Of a stretch of 64,000 nt of DNA, positions 27,420 through 37,186 are shown piece by piece; positions within the stretch are counted from its first letter, which is position 1; every line of letters begins with the position of its first letter. Origin of the DNA: Leptospira stimsonii (lineage in GTDB: Bacteria > Spirochaetota > Leptospiria > Leptospirales > Leptospiraceae). Below the pieces are notes generated by a model. The model saw only the letters and a list, made by a program, of their open reading frames with translations. It was not told the DNA's origin and did no database searches. The DNA lies in the NCBI RefSeq assembly GCF_003545885.1, contig NZ_QHCT01000002.1:571001-635000 (forward strand), given 5' to 3'. A program made the position numbers and the translations under genes.

Positions 27420-29197
27420 TGTGTAGGAGCAGATTGATACAGTTCCGCAAAAGTCCCCTTTCTATAGATACTCCCGTTTTTCAGTTCAACAATCAGATCG
27501 CAATTTTGAACCGTAGTCAATCTATGCGCGATCATTAGAATCGTTAGATCCTTTCTAAGCCCGTCGATAGAATCCATCACTGCCTTTTCTGTTTCCGAAT
27601 CGAGAGCACTTGTAGCTTCATCAAAAACGATAACCGAGGAATTTTTGTAAAGTGCTCGAGCAATCCCGATTCGCTGTCGCTGTCCGCCGGAAAGTCGAAT
27701 TCCCCGCTCGCCAACAAATGACAAATAACCTTCCTTTAAGGTTTCAATATGATCAGCGATTTGAGCTTGTTCTGCCGCAAGTTTAACCTTCTCCATATCA
27801 ATATCCTTTAAGGGGATACCGAATGCTATATTTTCCGCGATGCTTGTATCCGCTAAAAAAATGCTCTGCGGAACATGAGCGATATTCGCTTGCCAGGAAC
27901 GAGTTAATTCGGATTGAATGATTCGCCCGTCCACTGATATAAAACCTGCGTTCGGTTCGAGTAATCCCATAAAAATATCTAAGAAGGTACTCTTACCGCT
28001 TCCCGTATGACCCACGATCCCAATTCTCTGTCCTTTCAGAATTTCAAGATTTATTTCTTTCAGAGCCAATGATCCATTCTCTTCATAACGAAATTCTAAA
28101 TCTTTAATCAATATCGATTTTGAAAATGGCAATGGGTTCGGTTTCGGTAAAAAAGCGTAATCCGGAAGTTTTTGATCTAATAAATCCAATACGTCGGTCA
28201 AAAGGCTCTTACTACTTCTCAAACTGGTCCAGGATTGATAACCAAGCTGAACGACCGGTAACAATCTTTGCGCCCCAAGAGCCATCGAGCCCAAAAAAGG
28301 GAGTGCGCCCGAAATACCATTTTCTGAACGAAACAAAAAGCAGGCAAACGCCGCGATAAGAACCATCCCTAACGCTTCCATTAAGAACCGAGGACCATAC
28401 GCGGTAAAGTTATTGTCTGCATATGCTTTTCTTAATTTTTGTTCCGAACTTTGATAGAGATCACAATAGGCTTGTTGATTTCCTTCAATCAAGACATCTC
28501 GAATTCCACCTAGACCTTCTTGCAGTATCTTAACAACTTTCGAATATTCTTCCGATAATACTTTACCGTTTTTAACAAGCCTGTCTTTCGCAGTATAACC
28601 GATTATGGCATAAATGAATCCCATTCCAATAAACGCGGAAATGGAGACCAATGGATCGAAAGCAATCAAAGTAATTAAAATGGAAACAAGAATGAATAAT
28701 CCGCTGATAATATTTACTACCGGAAGAATTGTATAAGAAACCAACCCGTTCGCTTTTCCTAATATTCCACTAATAACTTCACTACTGTTTCGTTGAGCAT
28801 GAGCAATATATGGCTGAAACAGCGTTTTATGATATACGCTGATGCTCAAATCAGCGCCAGTAGCATACGACAAACGGGTACTAACCCATAGCAAAATTAG
28901 ACGAGTACCCCCTGCTACGATCGCCGCAAACGCAAAAATTCCGGTTACAGGTAGGACTAAATCCTCAGGTTTTTGAAGATGAAAGTACTTCGCGACCGCT
29001 TGAACCGAAGCCAATTGAAAGATTTGTCCAGGTGAAGTCAAAATTCCTAAAAAAGGAATAATAGCTCCAATGCTCATCACTTCCGCAAACGAGGCAAAAA
29101 CGACTAACGCAAGTAAAAATGCGTATTGCTTATGCCGACGCGGAGTCAAGTGTTGCCAAAGTCTGAACAATAGGATTTTTAGATTTTCATTCTTCAT
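27416..29197 (-). CDS. ABC exporter, fused membrane and ATPase domains (PglK/MsbA type)
   Basis: 593 residues. About six membrane segments fill residues 20-320. The ATPase has Walker A GHTGSGKST near 398, the signature LSGGQRQRIGIARAL near 502, Walker B VIVFDEATSALD near 525 and the H-loop MIAHRLTTV. The N-terminal helices (FAEVMSIGAIIPFLGIL) resemble PglK, which flips lipid-linked oligosaccharides. In a locus without a recognised Wzx, this is the best candidate for moving the lipid-linked O-unit across the inner membrane. MsbA-like lipid export is the alternative. Confidence 0.87.
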   Translation of the reverse strand: MKNENLKILLFRLWQHLTPRRHKQYAFLLALVVFASFAEVMSIGAIIPFLGILTSPGQIFQLASVQAVAKYFHLQKPEDLVLPVTGIFAFAAIVAGGTRLILLWVSTRLSYATGADLSISVYHKTLFQPYIAHAQRNSSEVISGILGKANGLVSYTILPVVNIISGLFILVSILITLIAFDPLVSISAFIGMGFIYAIIGYTAKDRLVKNGKVLSEEYSKVVKILQEGLGGIRDVLIEGNQQAYCDLYQSSEQKLRKAYADNNFTAYGPRFLMEALGMVLIAAFACFLFRSENGISGALPFLGSMALGAQRLLPVVQLGYQSWTSLRSSKSLLTDVLDLLDQKLPDYAFLPKPNPLPFSKSILIKDLEFRYEENGSLALKEINLEILKGQRIGIVGHTGSGKSTFLDIFMGLLEPNAGFISVDGRIIQSELTRSWQANIAHVPQSIFLADTSIAENIAFGIPLKDIDMEKVKLAAEQAQIADHIETLKEGYLSFVGERGIRLSGGQRQRIGIARALYKNSSVIVFDEATSALDSETEKAVMDSIDGLRKDLTILMIAHRLTTVQNCDLIVELKNGSIYRKGTFAELYQSAPTQ

Positions 29198-29265
29198 TCA
29201 ATTTAGATAAAATCAAGTTTTTAAATATCGTCGCAAGTAATATTATAATTTATAAATATGATCGC

Positions 29266-30201
29266 CTACTTCCTAACGTTTCCGCTCAAAAAATCAGCAT
29301 AAGCAACTTTAATTCCTTCACTTAAGGATGTTTTAGCTCTCCAACCTAGCGAATGCAACTTTGTTGAATCCAAAAGCTTACGCGGAGTACCATCCGGCTT
29401 AGAAGAGTCCAAGACGATCTCTCCAGCAAAACCAACCACCTCTTTTACGATTTCGGCTAACTCGCGAATACTGACCTCTTCCCCGCTACCAACATTAATG
29501 GTTTCATCTGCAAAGTAGTGATTCATAAGAAAGACACAAGCATCGGCCAAATCATCGACAAACAAGAATTCCCGAAGTGGGGTACCGGTGCCCCACATGA
29601 CGACGTCTTTATTTTCTGCTACCTTTGCTTCATGGAAACGCCGAATTAAAGCAGGCAAAACATGAGAATTCATTGCATTATAGCTATCCCCAATTCCATA
29701 TAAATTCGTAGGCATTGCAGAGATAAACTGAGTGTGAAACTGTTTGTTATAAAATTCGCACATTTTTACACCGGCAATCTTAGCGATCGCATAGGCCTCA
29801 TTGGTTGGCTCCAAGAGACCTGTTAGCAAAGAGTCTTCGCGAATCGGCTGTTCCGCATACTTAGGATAAATACATGAGGAACCGAGAAACAGAAGTTTTT
29901 TTACTCGATAGACGTAAGAAGAATGAATCAAGTTGTTTTGAATTTGAAGGTTATTATAGATAAAGTCAGCGGGATAGGTATTATTGGCATAAATACCTCC
30001 AACCTTGGCCGCAGCAATGAAAACGTAATCCGGTCTATATCCTTTATAGAACTTTTCTACTTCTTCTTGGCGAAGAAGATTCAACTCTTCCGAGCTATGC
30101 CCTACGATATTTTCAAAACCTTTTTCAAGGAGAACTCGCTTGATAGCGGAACCGACCATTCCATAGATACCCGCGATGTAAATCTTACTATTTTTTTCCA
30201 T
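29266..30201 (-). CDS. GDP-L-fucose synthase-like epimerase/reductase
   Basis: 311 residues. [12 protein letters not shown] near residues 9-20 is the NADP motif, FLGSSCIYP near 105 carries the catalytic Ser, and YAIAK near 136 is the Tyr/Lys pair. [14 protein letters not shown] near the C-terminus is characteristic of Fcl/WcaG. It makes GDP-L-fucose from GDP-4-keto-6-deoxy-D-mannose. The partner gmd is not in the window, although manC (58923-59984) could supply GDP-mannose. Another 4-keto-6-deoxy GDP sugar, for example from the LegB-type step, is conceivable as substrate. Confidence 0.85.
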   Translation of the reverse strand: MEKNSKIYIAGIYGMVGSAIKRVLLEKGFENIVGHSSEELNLLRQEEVEKFYKGYRPDYVFIAAAKVGGIYANNTYPADFIYNNLQIQNNLIHSSYVYRVKKLLFLGSSCIYPKYAEQPIREDSLLTGLLEPTNEAYAIAKIAGVKMCEFYNKQFHTQFISAMPTNLYGIGDSYNAMNSHVLPALIRRFHEAKVAENKDVVMWGTGTPLREFLFVDDLADACVFLMNHYFADETINVGSGEEVSIRELAEIVKEVVGFAGEIVLDSSKPDGTPRKLLDSTKLHSLGWRAKTSLSEGIKVAYADFLSGNVRK

Positions 30202-30335
30202 TTTATCTGATCGTTCTTCGTTCGTTGTTGAGAATAAAAAAAAATCTGTAAATCAAAGACCTTATCCAATTTGAAATAAATCAAATTAAATAGACTCTTT
30301 AACAGACAACGTAAATTTCGAATGTAGTTACGATA

Positions 30336-31046
30336 TCAATACTTATGATCTTTTTTTTGTAACAAATATTCCGCAAATTCAAAGTCAGCCTCGGTATCGA
30401 TATCGATAGATCTGCGTTGAGGCATTTCATAAGCCACGGTATCGCCGTGAAGAAAAGCTCTACGTTGTAGGAACGTGTCCACTCTAGAAATATAAATCGC
30501 GCCGTTAAGAGAATAAACTTTTGGTAGATCCTGTCTTCTTTTTGCTATAGGTAAGTCGATGACAGGCCTCAATTTAGAATTTTCTAAATTAAACATCCAG
30601 TAAGGACTTTCCTCCGCCTCACTAACGGAAACGCAGGCATTTGTTTTTTTTTCTATGCAGAGCTCAAGAGCGTTATCGATATCGGATGCCGATCGAAAAG
30701 GTGACGTCGGTTGTAAGAGAACAATCCAATCATATCCCGGACATTTTTCCAATGCGTCTACTACAACTTCCAAACTCGAGGCAGAATCGCTTGCCAAATG
30801 CTCATCTCTTATGAACGGGGTTTCACAAGAAAAGCGTACTGCCACCGAAATGATTGCTTCATCATCGGTCGATAGAATCAGACGATCGAGGTATTTGGAT
30901 TCTTTTGCACTCTCGATCGTCCATGCGATTAATGGTTTACCGCTCAGAGTACGAATGTTTTTACCAGGAACCCCCTTGGATCCCCCTCTGGCGGTAATCA
31001 GTCCTAAAACTGTTTGACCTGAGATCAACGGGTATGATTCCCCCAC
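30336..31046 (-). CDS. legF: CMP-nonulosonic acid synthetase (NeuA/LegF type)
   Basis: 236 residues. LITARGGSKGVPGKNIR near residues 16-32 is the CTP-binding loop of acylneuraminate cytidylyltransferases. LLQPTSPFRSASDID near 107-121 and the VSEAEESPYWMF segment also match. The start is GTG (31046), overlapping the ptmE-like gene by 22 bp. It is the last of seven consecutive nonulosonate genes and probably makes CMP-legionaminic acid or a close isomer. It is distinct from the KdsB-like enzyme at 7278-8048. Confidence 0.88.
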   Translation of the reverse strand: MGESYPLISGQTVLGLITARGGSKGVPGKNIRTLSGKPLIAWTIESAKESKYLDRLILSTDDEAIISVAVRFSCETPFIRDEHLASDSASSLEVVVDALEKCPGYDWIVLLQPTSPFRSASDIDNALELCIEKKTNACVSVSEAEESPYWMFNLENSKLRPVIDLPIAKRRQDLPKVYSLNGAIYISRVDTFLQRRAFLHGDTVAYEMPQRRSIDIDTEADFEFAEYLLQKKDHKY

Positions 31047-32074
31047 TCCTTCTGAGCTCTTTCAAATTCTTCCAATCTACCGATATCCAACCAATACTCT
31101 TTCAAAAGATAGGCAGACGTTTTTCTTTTCAATGAAATCAATTTTTCAAACAATGTAGGCATGTCAAAAAAAGTATTCTTGGGAATCAGCTCGATAGTGT
31201 CCGGAGATAGTACATAGATCCCAGCATTGACATGAAATTTATGAATCGGTTTTTCTTCAATACTTAGAATTTCTTGATTTTCGACGTTTACCACTCCGTA
31301 AGGAACCTGAAAATCATATTCTCTTACTGACATAGTCGCAGATGATTTTTCTTGTTCATGAAATTTTAAAAGAGAATAAAAATTAGCCCGTGTTAGCAAG
31401 TCTCCATTCATGACAACGAGTGGAAATTCATGTTTGATCGGAATGGAAGCCAGCGCTCCGGCGGTACCCAAACTTTTATCCTCATCCAAATATTCGATAC
31501 GGACTTTCCATTTGTCACCGTTTCCAAAATAGTCTCGAATCATATCTGCCTTATAATTCACAGAAATATAAAATTTTCTAAACCCTTGTTCCGAAAAACC
31601 GTTCAAGATACTTTCTAGAATTGGCTTCCCACCAACGGATAACAATGGTTTTGGAATTTGATCGGTAAGAGGACGCAAACGCTTACCAAGTCCCCCTGCC
31701 ATAAGAACGACCCAATTGGGTCGTTCAACGGCTCCGATCAATTCATCTAACGTTACAATCTCTACCAATTTTCCGGCAGGATCTAAAACGGGCAAATGAT
31801 GTAACATGTACCGTCTCATGATGGAAAGCATTTCCTCACGAGGAGTTTCCGCAAGAACCGTCATTGGTTTCGGATTCATTACTTCTTGAATTTTAATGTC
31901 TAATCCGGATCCTTTTAGTATAGCTCTGCGAATGTCACCATCCGTCAAAATTCCTTCCAAAATATTATCTTCGTTCGAAACCAGAATAAGTTGAATTCCG
32001 GAGGCGTCCATGTTTCGAATCGCTTCGAGCAAAGTTTGCCCGGAAGAAAGTTTACTATTTTTCCAATTTTCCAA
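31025..32074 (-). CDS. ptmE: CBS-domain sugar-phosphate nucleotidyltransferase (PtmE type)
   Basis: 349 residues. Two CBS motifs occupy residues 1-118. A nucleotidyltransferase domain follows, with VLMAGGLGKRLRPLTDQIPKPLL near 124-146, VMNGDLLT near 220 and LDIGRLEEF near the end. In Campylobacter, PtmE makes GDP-glucosamine derivatives that feed legionaminic acid synthesis, which is the reason to call the set GDP-dependent. The likely start is TTG at 32074. The CBS pair suggests allosteric control by an adenylate ligand; that is an inference. Confidence 0.85.
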   Translation of the reverse strand: MENWKNSKLSSGQTLLEAIRNMDASGIQLILVSNEDNILEGILTDGDIRRAILKGSGLDIKIQEVMNPKPMTVLAETPREEMLSIMRRYMLHHLPVLDPAGKLVEIVTLDELIGAVERPNWVVLMAGGLGKRLRPLTDQIPKPLLSVGGKPILESILNGFSEQGFRKFYISVNYKADMIRDYFGNGDKWKVRIEYLDEDKSLGTAGALASIPIKHEFPLVVMNGDLLTRANFYSLLKFHEQEKSSATMSVREYDFQVPYGVVNVENQEILSIEEKPIHKFHVNAGIYVLSPDTIELIPKNTFFDMPTLFEKLISLKRKTSAYLLKEYWLDIGRLEEFERAQKEWGNHTR

Positions 32075-32140
32075 TGAAGAAGAACCTATATTTATAAACA
32101 GAAAGAAATTAATTAAAAAAAATTAAACGCGAAGAGTATT

Positions 32141-33301
32141 CTAGAAATTCATATCATAGAATCTTTTTTTTAAAAGATCCTTCCAATCCATTTTTTCTAA
32201 AATTTGAATCATTCGGTCGCTTGCTCCACCTAATCCGTAAGGATTGACGATTGATTCCAATTGATTTTGAAAATTTTGGGAATACAATCGAGAAATGGCC
32301 GAGAGGATCGATTTTTTTTCCGGTTCACAATCGATTACACTTTCAGCTCTTAAACGTCCTTTTTGCCTGTCTCCAATATTGACCGTTCCTTTAAGAAAAG
32401 TAGGTGCCTCCAGAATTCCACTCGAAGAATTTCCGACGACTCCGTCAACTTGTGCTAAAGTTGAAAAATACCTCAATTGGCCTAAGGATGAAAACGAGAC
32501 CGCATTGGAATTAGAATTAACGAACTCTTCGATCATAGTAAAGATGACACTACTATCTGTGTCAGCATTGGGCATCGTGAAAATGTAATGCACGTCAGAG
32601 CGTTCTTTTAATGCATCTAACAATTCTTTCATTTGAACTTTGGATGAAGATTTTTCTAAAGTGACTGGATGAAAGGTAACTAAAAGATTCTTCTCACCGA
32701 ATTTATAATTAAGAGAGGTTTCAAGTTCGGATCGGGTCATGAGCTTTAAACTACGGATTGCATCCACACCGAATCCACCCACGTTAAATACGTGTTCCGG
32801 ACTTTCACCCAATTGAATCACTCTTTTTCTATATTCTTCCGTAGCCACAAAATGAAGATGAGACATTTTCGTAATACAATGACGAATCGATTCGTCAAAC
32901 GCTCCTTCCGTTTTTTCGCCGCCGTGAATATGTGCGATTGGAATTTTAGAAACCATAGCGGAGGAAGCCGCCGCAAAAATTTCATATCGATCACCTAAAA
33001 GGATAATTAAATCGGGTTCAAGATCCCTCCAGACATCCGCAAATCCGATCATTCCAAGTCCGATGGATTTAGAAATCGAAGAGGAAGTGTCGGCGCTCAT
33101 AAGCATTTCCACTTTTTTATCGATAGAAAAACCATCGGACTCGATCTCTTGATATGTGGATCCAAACTCTGGAGAAAGATGCATACCAGTTACGACCAAC
33201 TGTAACTCCAGATGTTTAGAATCCTGAATTTTTTTTATCAGGAGACGAAGCAAACCATATTCGGCGCGTGTTCCAGTGACGACGGATACTTTTCTTTTCA
33301 T
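32141..33301 (-). CDS. legG: Hydrolysing sugar-nucleotide 2-epimerase (NeuC/LegG type)
   Basis: 386 residues starting MKRKVSVVTGTRAEYGLL, the family N-terminus. LLGDRYEIFAAA near 99 and HIHGGEKTEGAFDESIRH near 124-141 are diagnostic of hydrolysing epimerases. GNSSSGILEAPTF near 290 binds the nucleotide diphosphate. It releases a free 2-epimerised sugar (ManNAc or 2,4-diacetamido-6-deoxymannose type) for the synthase encoded just upstream, with which it overlaps by 4 bp. The genes around it favour the legionaminic branch. Confidence 0.9.
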   Translation of the reverse strand: MKRKVSVVTGTRAEYGLLRLLIKKIQDSKHLELQLVVTGMHLSPEFGSTYQEIESDGFSIDKKVEMLMSADTSSSISKSIGLGMIGFADVWRDLEPDLIILLGDRYEIFAAASSAMVSKIPIAHIHGGEKTEGAFDESIRHCITKMSHLHFVATEEYRKRVIQLGESPEHVFNVGGFGVDAIRSLKLMTRSELETSLNYKFGEKNLLVTFHPVTLEKSSSKVQMKELLDALKERSDVHYIFTMPNADTDSSVIFTMIEEFVNSNSNAVSFSSLGQLRYFSTLAQVDGVVGNSSSGILEAPTFLKGTVNIGDRQKGRLRAESVIDCEPEKKSILSAISRLYSQNFQNQLESIVNPYGLGGASDRMIQILEKMDWKDLLKKRFYDMNF

Positions 33302-34299
33302 AATTCGATTAGTTCGTCTTCATCAAAATCTCTTTTCGCCTTTAAACCGATGATCTCATCAAATCGCATAGGAGATATTCCAATTCCAGGTCTCTTGACG
33401 GCAAGATTCTCGGATGAAAAAGCTTCACCCTTTTTAATAGCAGAACTTGCTACGATCGATTTACGTGCGATTCCGAGATTCTTTGATTCGCTTAAACTCG
33501 GACGTTTGATTCCGTCTCCTAAGGATTGTTCTATGTTTCGTATCGATTGAACCAGCGCCTTCAACTCATCCGGCTCCAGACTCGCTTTGTGATCCGGTCC
33601 GGGTAAGGATTTGTCTAAGGTAAAATGTTTTTCTATGACAGACGCCCCCAAAGCGACTGCCGCTATCGAAACCTCAAGACCGGAAGTATGATCGGAGTAA
33701 CCGACTGAAACTTTAAAACTCTGTCTTATAGTTTCCATCGCGTGTAAATTTACGTCTGAAAACGGTGTCGGATATTCGGTATTACAGTGTAGAGCAGTTA
33801 GATCCTCTCTTTTAGAACCGGCTTTCTCTAAAATTAGAATTGCGGATTCGATTTCGCCTAACGTGGCCATTCCGGTGGAAAGTATAATGGGTTTCCCAAA
33901 ACTTCCTATTTTTTTCAGATATGGATAATTTGTAATTTCACCGGAAGGGATTTTGTACCGGCTCAAATTAAGTTCTTCTAAAAACGCTAGACTCTGAAGA
34001 TCGAAAGCGGTGGATAAAAATTCGATACTTCTTTTTTTACAATGTTCAATCAAGGAAAAATGATCCTGTTTCGACAACTCCAGCTTTTTTAACATTTCCA
34101 ATTGAGACTCCGTTGAATCTGTCGTCTCGTTTTGGTAGTCAGCCTTTTTAGCAAACTTCGTTGTTAGTTTCGCCGCCTCGAAAGTTTGAAACTTTACAAT
34201 ATCCACTCCGGCGTCCGTCGCAACGTCGATCAATCTATGTGCAATTTCCATATTGCCATTATGATTTACACCGGCTTCGGCAATGATAAGCGTTTTCAT
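33298..34299 (-). CDS. legI: Nonulosonic acid synthase (NeuB/LegI type)
   Basis: 333 residues from the ATG at 34299, so the protein starts MKTLIIAEAGVNHNG as in the family. An in-frame TTG at 34308 overlaps the legH stop as TTGA. The barrel domain carries IVKFQTFEA, IPSGEITNYPYL, LSTGMATLGEI and LHCNTEYPTP. EKHFTLDKSLPGPDHKASL near 225-243 is the metal/PEP region. The last 60 residues form an SAF (antifreeze-like) domain. It condenses phosphoenolpyruvate with a 6-carbon 2-acetamido sugar. The neighbours indicate legionaminic rather than neuraminic acid. Confidence 0.9.
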   Translation of the reverse strand: MKTLIIAEAGVNHNGNMEIAHRLIDVATDAGVDIVKFQTFEAAKLTTKFAKKADYQNETTDSTESQLEMLKKLELSKQDHFSLIEHCKKRSIEFLSTAFDLQSLAFLEELNLSRYKIPSGEITNYPYLKKIGSFGKPIILSTGMATLGEIESAILILEKAGSKREDLTALHCNTEYPTPFSDVNLHAMETIRQSFKVSVGYSDHTSGLEVSIAAVALGASVIEKHFTLDKSLPGPDHKASLEPDELKALVQSIRNIEQSLGDGIKRPSLSESKNLGIARKSIVASSAIKKGEAFSSENLAVKRPGIGISPMRFDEIIGLKAKRDFDEDELIEL

Positions 34300-34304
34300 A
34301 TGTT

Positions 34305-34925
34305 TCAAGTTAAGATTTTATACGTGGAATGATCGGGAAGATCCCGGAAAACCTTGCTCGACATCGCTACGATACAATTGGAGCCGATACGAACGGTTTC
34401 CCTTACTACAGAACCGCTTCCTATAAAAGAAAAATCTCCTACTGAAACCTCACCGTTCAATAGCGCTCCAGTGGAAATATGAGTATGGTTTCCGATTTTT
34501 ACATCGTGTTCCAATAAAACTCTGGAATTAATGATACAATTGTTTCCGACTTGCACATTCGAGTTTACCATCGAGTGATGCATTATGATGGTACCTTCTC
34601 CGATTTTAGAATGTTTGGAAACGTAAGCGATCGGGGAAACAATCAAAGGGATCTCAAAACCCAAACTTTTTAGAAGTTCAAATATTTTCCTCCTCGGTTC
34701 CGGGTTTAAAATCTGCCCAACGGTAACAAAGGCATTCTTACACTCTTTTCGAAATCTCCCTAAGTCATTGTCCGTACCGATTACCTCGTAACCCAGAACG
34801 GTTTGACCTATCTCTTCCGAAGAAGCAATCAAACCTAAAATAGAAAAACGATCTTCCGATTCGATTACGTCGATGCAGGAACGAGTATGCCCTCCCGCTC
34901 CAATCAAAAGAATTTTCTCTTTCAT
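34305..34925 (-). CDS. legH: Sugar N-acetyltransferase (NeuD/LegH/PglD type)
   Basis: 206 residues. A PglD-like N-terminal Rossmann half (LLIGAGGHTRSCID, residues 5-18) is followed by a left-handed beta-helix of hexapeptide repeats (residues ~95-195: IGEGTIIM, VGNNCIINS, IGNHTHIS). It uses acetyl-CoA to acetylate a 4-amino-6-deoxy sugar. Coupled to the LegC-type aminotransferase gene by an ATGA overlap, it should act right after transamination. Confidence 0.88.
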   Translation of the reverse strand: MKEKILLIGAGGHTRSCIDVIESEDRFSILGLIASSEEIGQTVLGYEVIGTDNDLGRFRKECKNAFVTVGQILNPEPRRKIFELLKSLGFEIPLIVSPIAYVSKHSKIGEGTIIMHHSMVNSNVQVGNNCIINSRVLLEHDVKIGNHTHISTGALLNGEVSVGDFSFIGSGSVVRETVRIGSNCIVAMSSKVFRDLPDHSTYKILT

Positions 34926-36106
34926 TCGCTTTTGGAAACGAGAAGCCCTGATCCGCTCGGAATATTGATCAGCCTTTTTTCCAAAGAAAGAGCAACGGAA
35001 AGATCCATCCGCGGGTATTCGGAAAAAGGGATTAACTTATGCATCAACCCCCAGCAAGGTCGGGTCATAACGCCGTTGTCGTTTGTTACAGTTAAGATCT
35101 CGTCTCTTTTATGGGATACGTGATCCGCCAAGACTAAGGTCTGAAGCCAATAATTACTGCGAGTTCCATTTGGTTCCTCGAAAAGAGAAACTTCTTCAAT
35201 CGAAGAAAAGGAGTCTTTATATTTCAGAAAGAGTTCTCGTTTCAATTTTAAGAATTCCGGCATCTGTTCCAATTGAGCACAACCAAGCGCCGCATTGATA
35301 TTAGGCATTCTAAAATTATAACCGATTTGATCGTGAACATATTCCCAGCGGTGGGGAACCTTCGCTGTTGTAGTTATATGTTTCGCCCTTTTAGCAAGTT
35401 CAGAATTGTCAGTAAGAATCGCTCCGCCTCCGCCCGTAGTAATTGTCTTATTTCCGTTAAAGCTAATCGTTCCAAATAATCCCAAAGTTCCAGTGTGCCT
35501 GTCGTGATAATAACTTCCTAAGGATTCGGCCGCGTCCTCAATGAGCTTTAGATGAAATTCTTCTGCAAGCTTTAGGATTCCGTCAAGATCACTCGAGTGA
35601 CCAAAAGTATGCATAGGAACGATCGCTCGAATAATTCTTCCCGTAGCTTTATTGACGCATTGACTATTTCTAATCTCGGATATAAGAGAAAGATATTCTC
35701 GAATCCGTATCGGATCAAGACCGAGAGTGGATTCTTCGCTATCCACAAAGTGAGGAATAGCGCCGCAATAAGTGACCGCGTTCGCTGTCGCTACAAATGT
35801 AAGGGAAGGAATCAAAACTTCCTCCCCCGAATTGACACCGGCTAATTTCAGGGCAATATGAAGGGCCGCAGTTCCATTGACGACTGCGATCGCGTGTTTT
35901 GCCCCGGTGAATTGAGCAAGCTCCAACTCGAATCGATCGACAAACTTCCCTACAGAAGAAACAAAACTCGTATCGATACATTCCTTTACATATTTCCATT
36001 CATTTCCGGAAAACGTAGGTTCATGGAGTGCGACCGGCGAACTTCCGACCACCTTACGAATTGCTTCTACGATCCGATTGGGCAATGTATCGAAATTTTG
36101 TTTCAT
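34922..36106 (-). CDS. legC: DegT-family sugar-nucleotide aminotransferase (LegC type)
   Basis: 394 residues. HEPTFSGNEWKYVKECID near residue 24 is the LegC-type N-terminus. VNGTAALHIAL near 79 binds the PLP phosphate, LIEDAAESLGS near 186 has the cofactor Asp, and the PLP lysine is in SFNGNKTITTGGGGAIL near 216-232. It transaminates the 4-keto sugar made by LegB, whose gene it overlaps by 1 bp. The gene order legB-legC-legH is the usual one. Confidence 0.9.
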   Translation of the reverse strand: MKQNFDTLPNRIVEAIRKVVGSSPVALHEPTFSGNEWKYVKECIDTSFVSSVGKFVDRFELELAQFTGAKHAIAVVNGTAALHIALKLAGVNSGEEVLIPSLTFVATANAVTYCGAIPHFVDSEESTLGLDPIRIREYLSLISEIRNSQCVNKATGRIIRAIVPMHTFGHSSDLDGILKLAEEFHLKLIEDAAESLGSYYHDRHTGTLGLFGTISFNGNKTITTGGGGAILTDNSELAKRAKHITTTAKVPHRWEYVHDQIGYNFRMPNINAALGCAQLEQMPEFLKLKRELFLKYKDSFSSIEEVSLFEEPNGTRSNYWLQTLVLADHVSHKRDEILTVTNDNGVMTRPCWGLMHKLIPFSEYPRMDLSVALSLEKRLINIPSGSGLLVSKSE

Positions 36107-37104
36107 TAAATATTATAAATATCGGTTTTATACTGAGAAAGATTTTTCGGATCGAGAAACCACTCGACGGTTTCACTTAACCCTTTCTGAAACCCTGTCA
36201 AACCTCCATAGAGAGGTTCCCAGGCTAAAAGTTTTTTTGCCTTCTCGTTGGATGCCCAGAGTCTTTCTACTTCGCTTTTCTCAGGACGAAGGCGTTGATC
36301 ATCCGATTCAATCTCAATAGTCGCCTTCATAACTTCAGCGATAGTCTTAACCGTATCTCCAATAGAAATTTCAAAATTACTTCCGATATTAATGACTTCT
36401 CCAATCGAAGAATCGGAGTTCAAAGCGGAGATAAAGCCTGAAACCGTATCTTTTACAAAATTAAAATCCCGCGTTGGATGAATCGCGCCTAACTTAATTT
36501 TACGTTTTCCATTTGCAATTTGCGTAATGATAGTAGGAATTACTGCTCTAGCCGATTGTCGAGGACCATAGGTATTAAACGGCCTAACTACCGAAACAGG
36601 GGTACCAAAAGAGGAATAAAAAGACATCGCAATCTGGTCAGCGCCAATCTTACTAGCTGAATAAGGAGATTGGCCTTGTAGAGGATGATCTTCCGTGATC
36701 GGAACAAACCGAGCAGTTCCATAAACTTCGCTTGTAGAGGTATGAACAACTTTAGATATGTTCAGATCTTTTGCGGCTTGGACGACATTCAGAGTACCCT
36801 TCACGTTCGTATCGACGTAAGTATCCGGGGAATGGTAAGAGTATGGAATCGCAATCAGAGCCGCAAGATGTAGAACTGCATCGCAACCTTTCATCGCCGT
36901 ACGAACGCCATTCGGATCTCGAATATCGCCGGAAAAAATTTCAAATTTGCCTTTTACGTCAGATTGACAAGAATCCAACCAACCCCAAGAGTTAAAAGAA
37001 TTATAAAGAACGAAAGCCTTTACATCGAACCCTTGACGAACAAGAGATTCAGTTAGATGTGACCCGATAAATCCATCGGCACCAGTGATAAGAATTTTTT
37101 TCAT
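36106..37104 (-). CDS. legB: Sugar-nucleotide 4,6-dehydratase (LegB type)
   Basis: 332 residues, an extended SDR. ITGADGFIGSHL (residues 5-16) binds NAD, HTSTSEVYGTA near 120 and YSASKIGADQ near 147 supply Thr/Ser, Tyr and Lys, and RPFNTYGPRQS near 172 is characteristic. Proteins of this type convert GDP- or UDP-GlcNAc to the 4-keto-6-deoxy form and start legionaminic acid synthesis. It is the first biosynthetic gene after the regulator, with an 82-bp gap. Confidence 0.9.
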   Translation of the reverse strand: MKKILITGADGFIGSHLTESLVRQGFDVKAFVLYNSFNSWGWLDSCQSDVKGKFEIFSGDIRDPNGVRTAMKGCDAVLHLAALIAIPYSYHSPDTYVDTNVKGTLNVVQAAKDLNISKVVHTSTSEVYGTARFVPITEDHPLQGQSPYSASKIGADQIAMSFYSSFGTPVSVVRPFNTYGPRQSARAVIPTIITQIANGKRKIKLGAIHPTRDFNFVKDTVSGFISALNSDSSIGEVINIGSNFEISIGDTVKTIAEVMKATIEIESDDQRLRPEKSEVERLWASNEKAKKLLAWEPLYGGLTGFQKGLSETVEWFLDPKNLSQYKTDIYNI

Positions 37105-37186
37105 AAATGATTTTATCTCTTAAATAGAAACTGGAAATTTACAAGACCCTTATGACCGGCGATATAAATTTTTGCCGACTTTTCCA

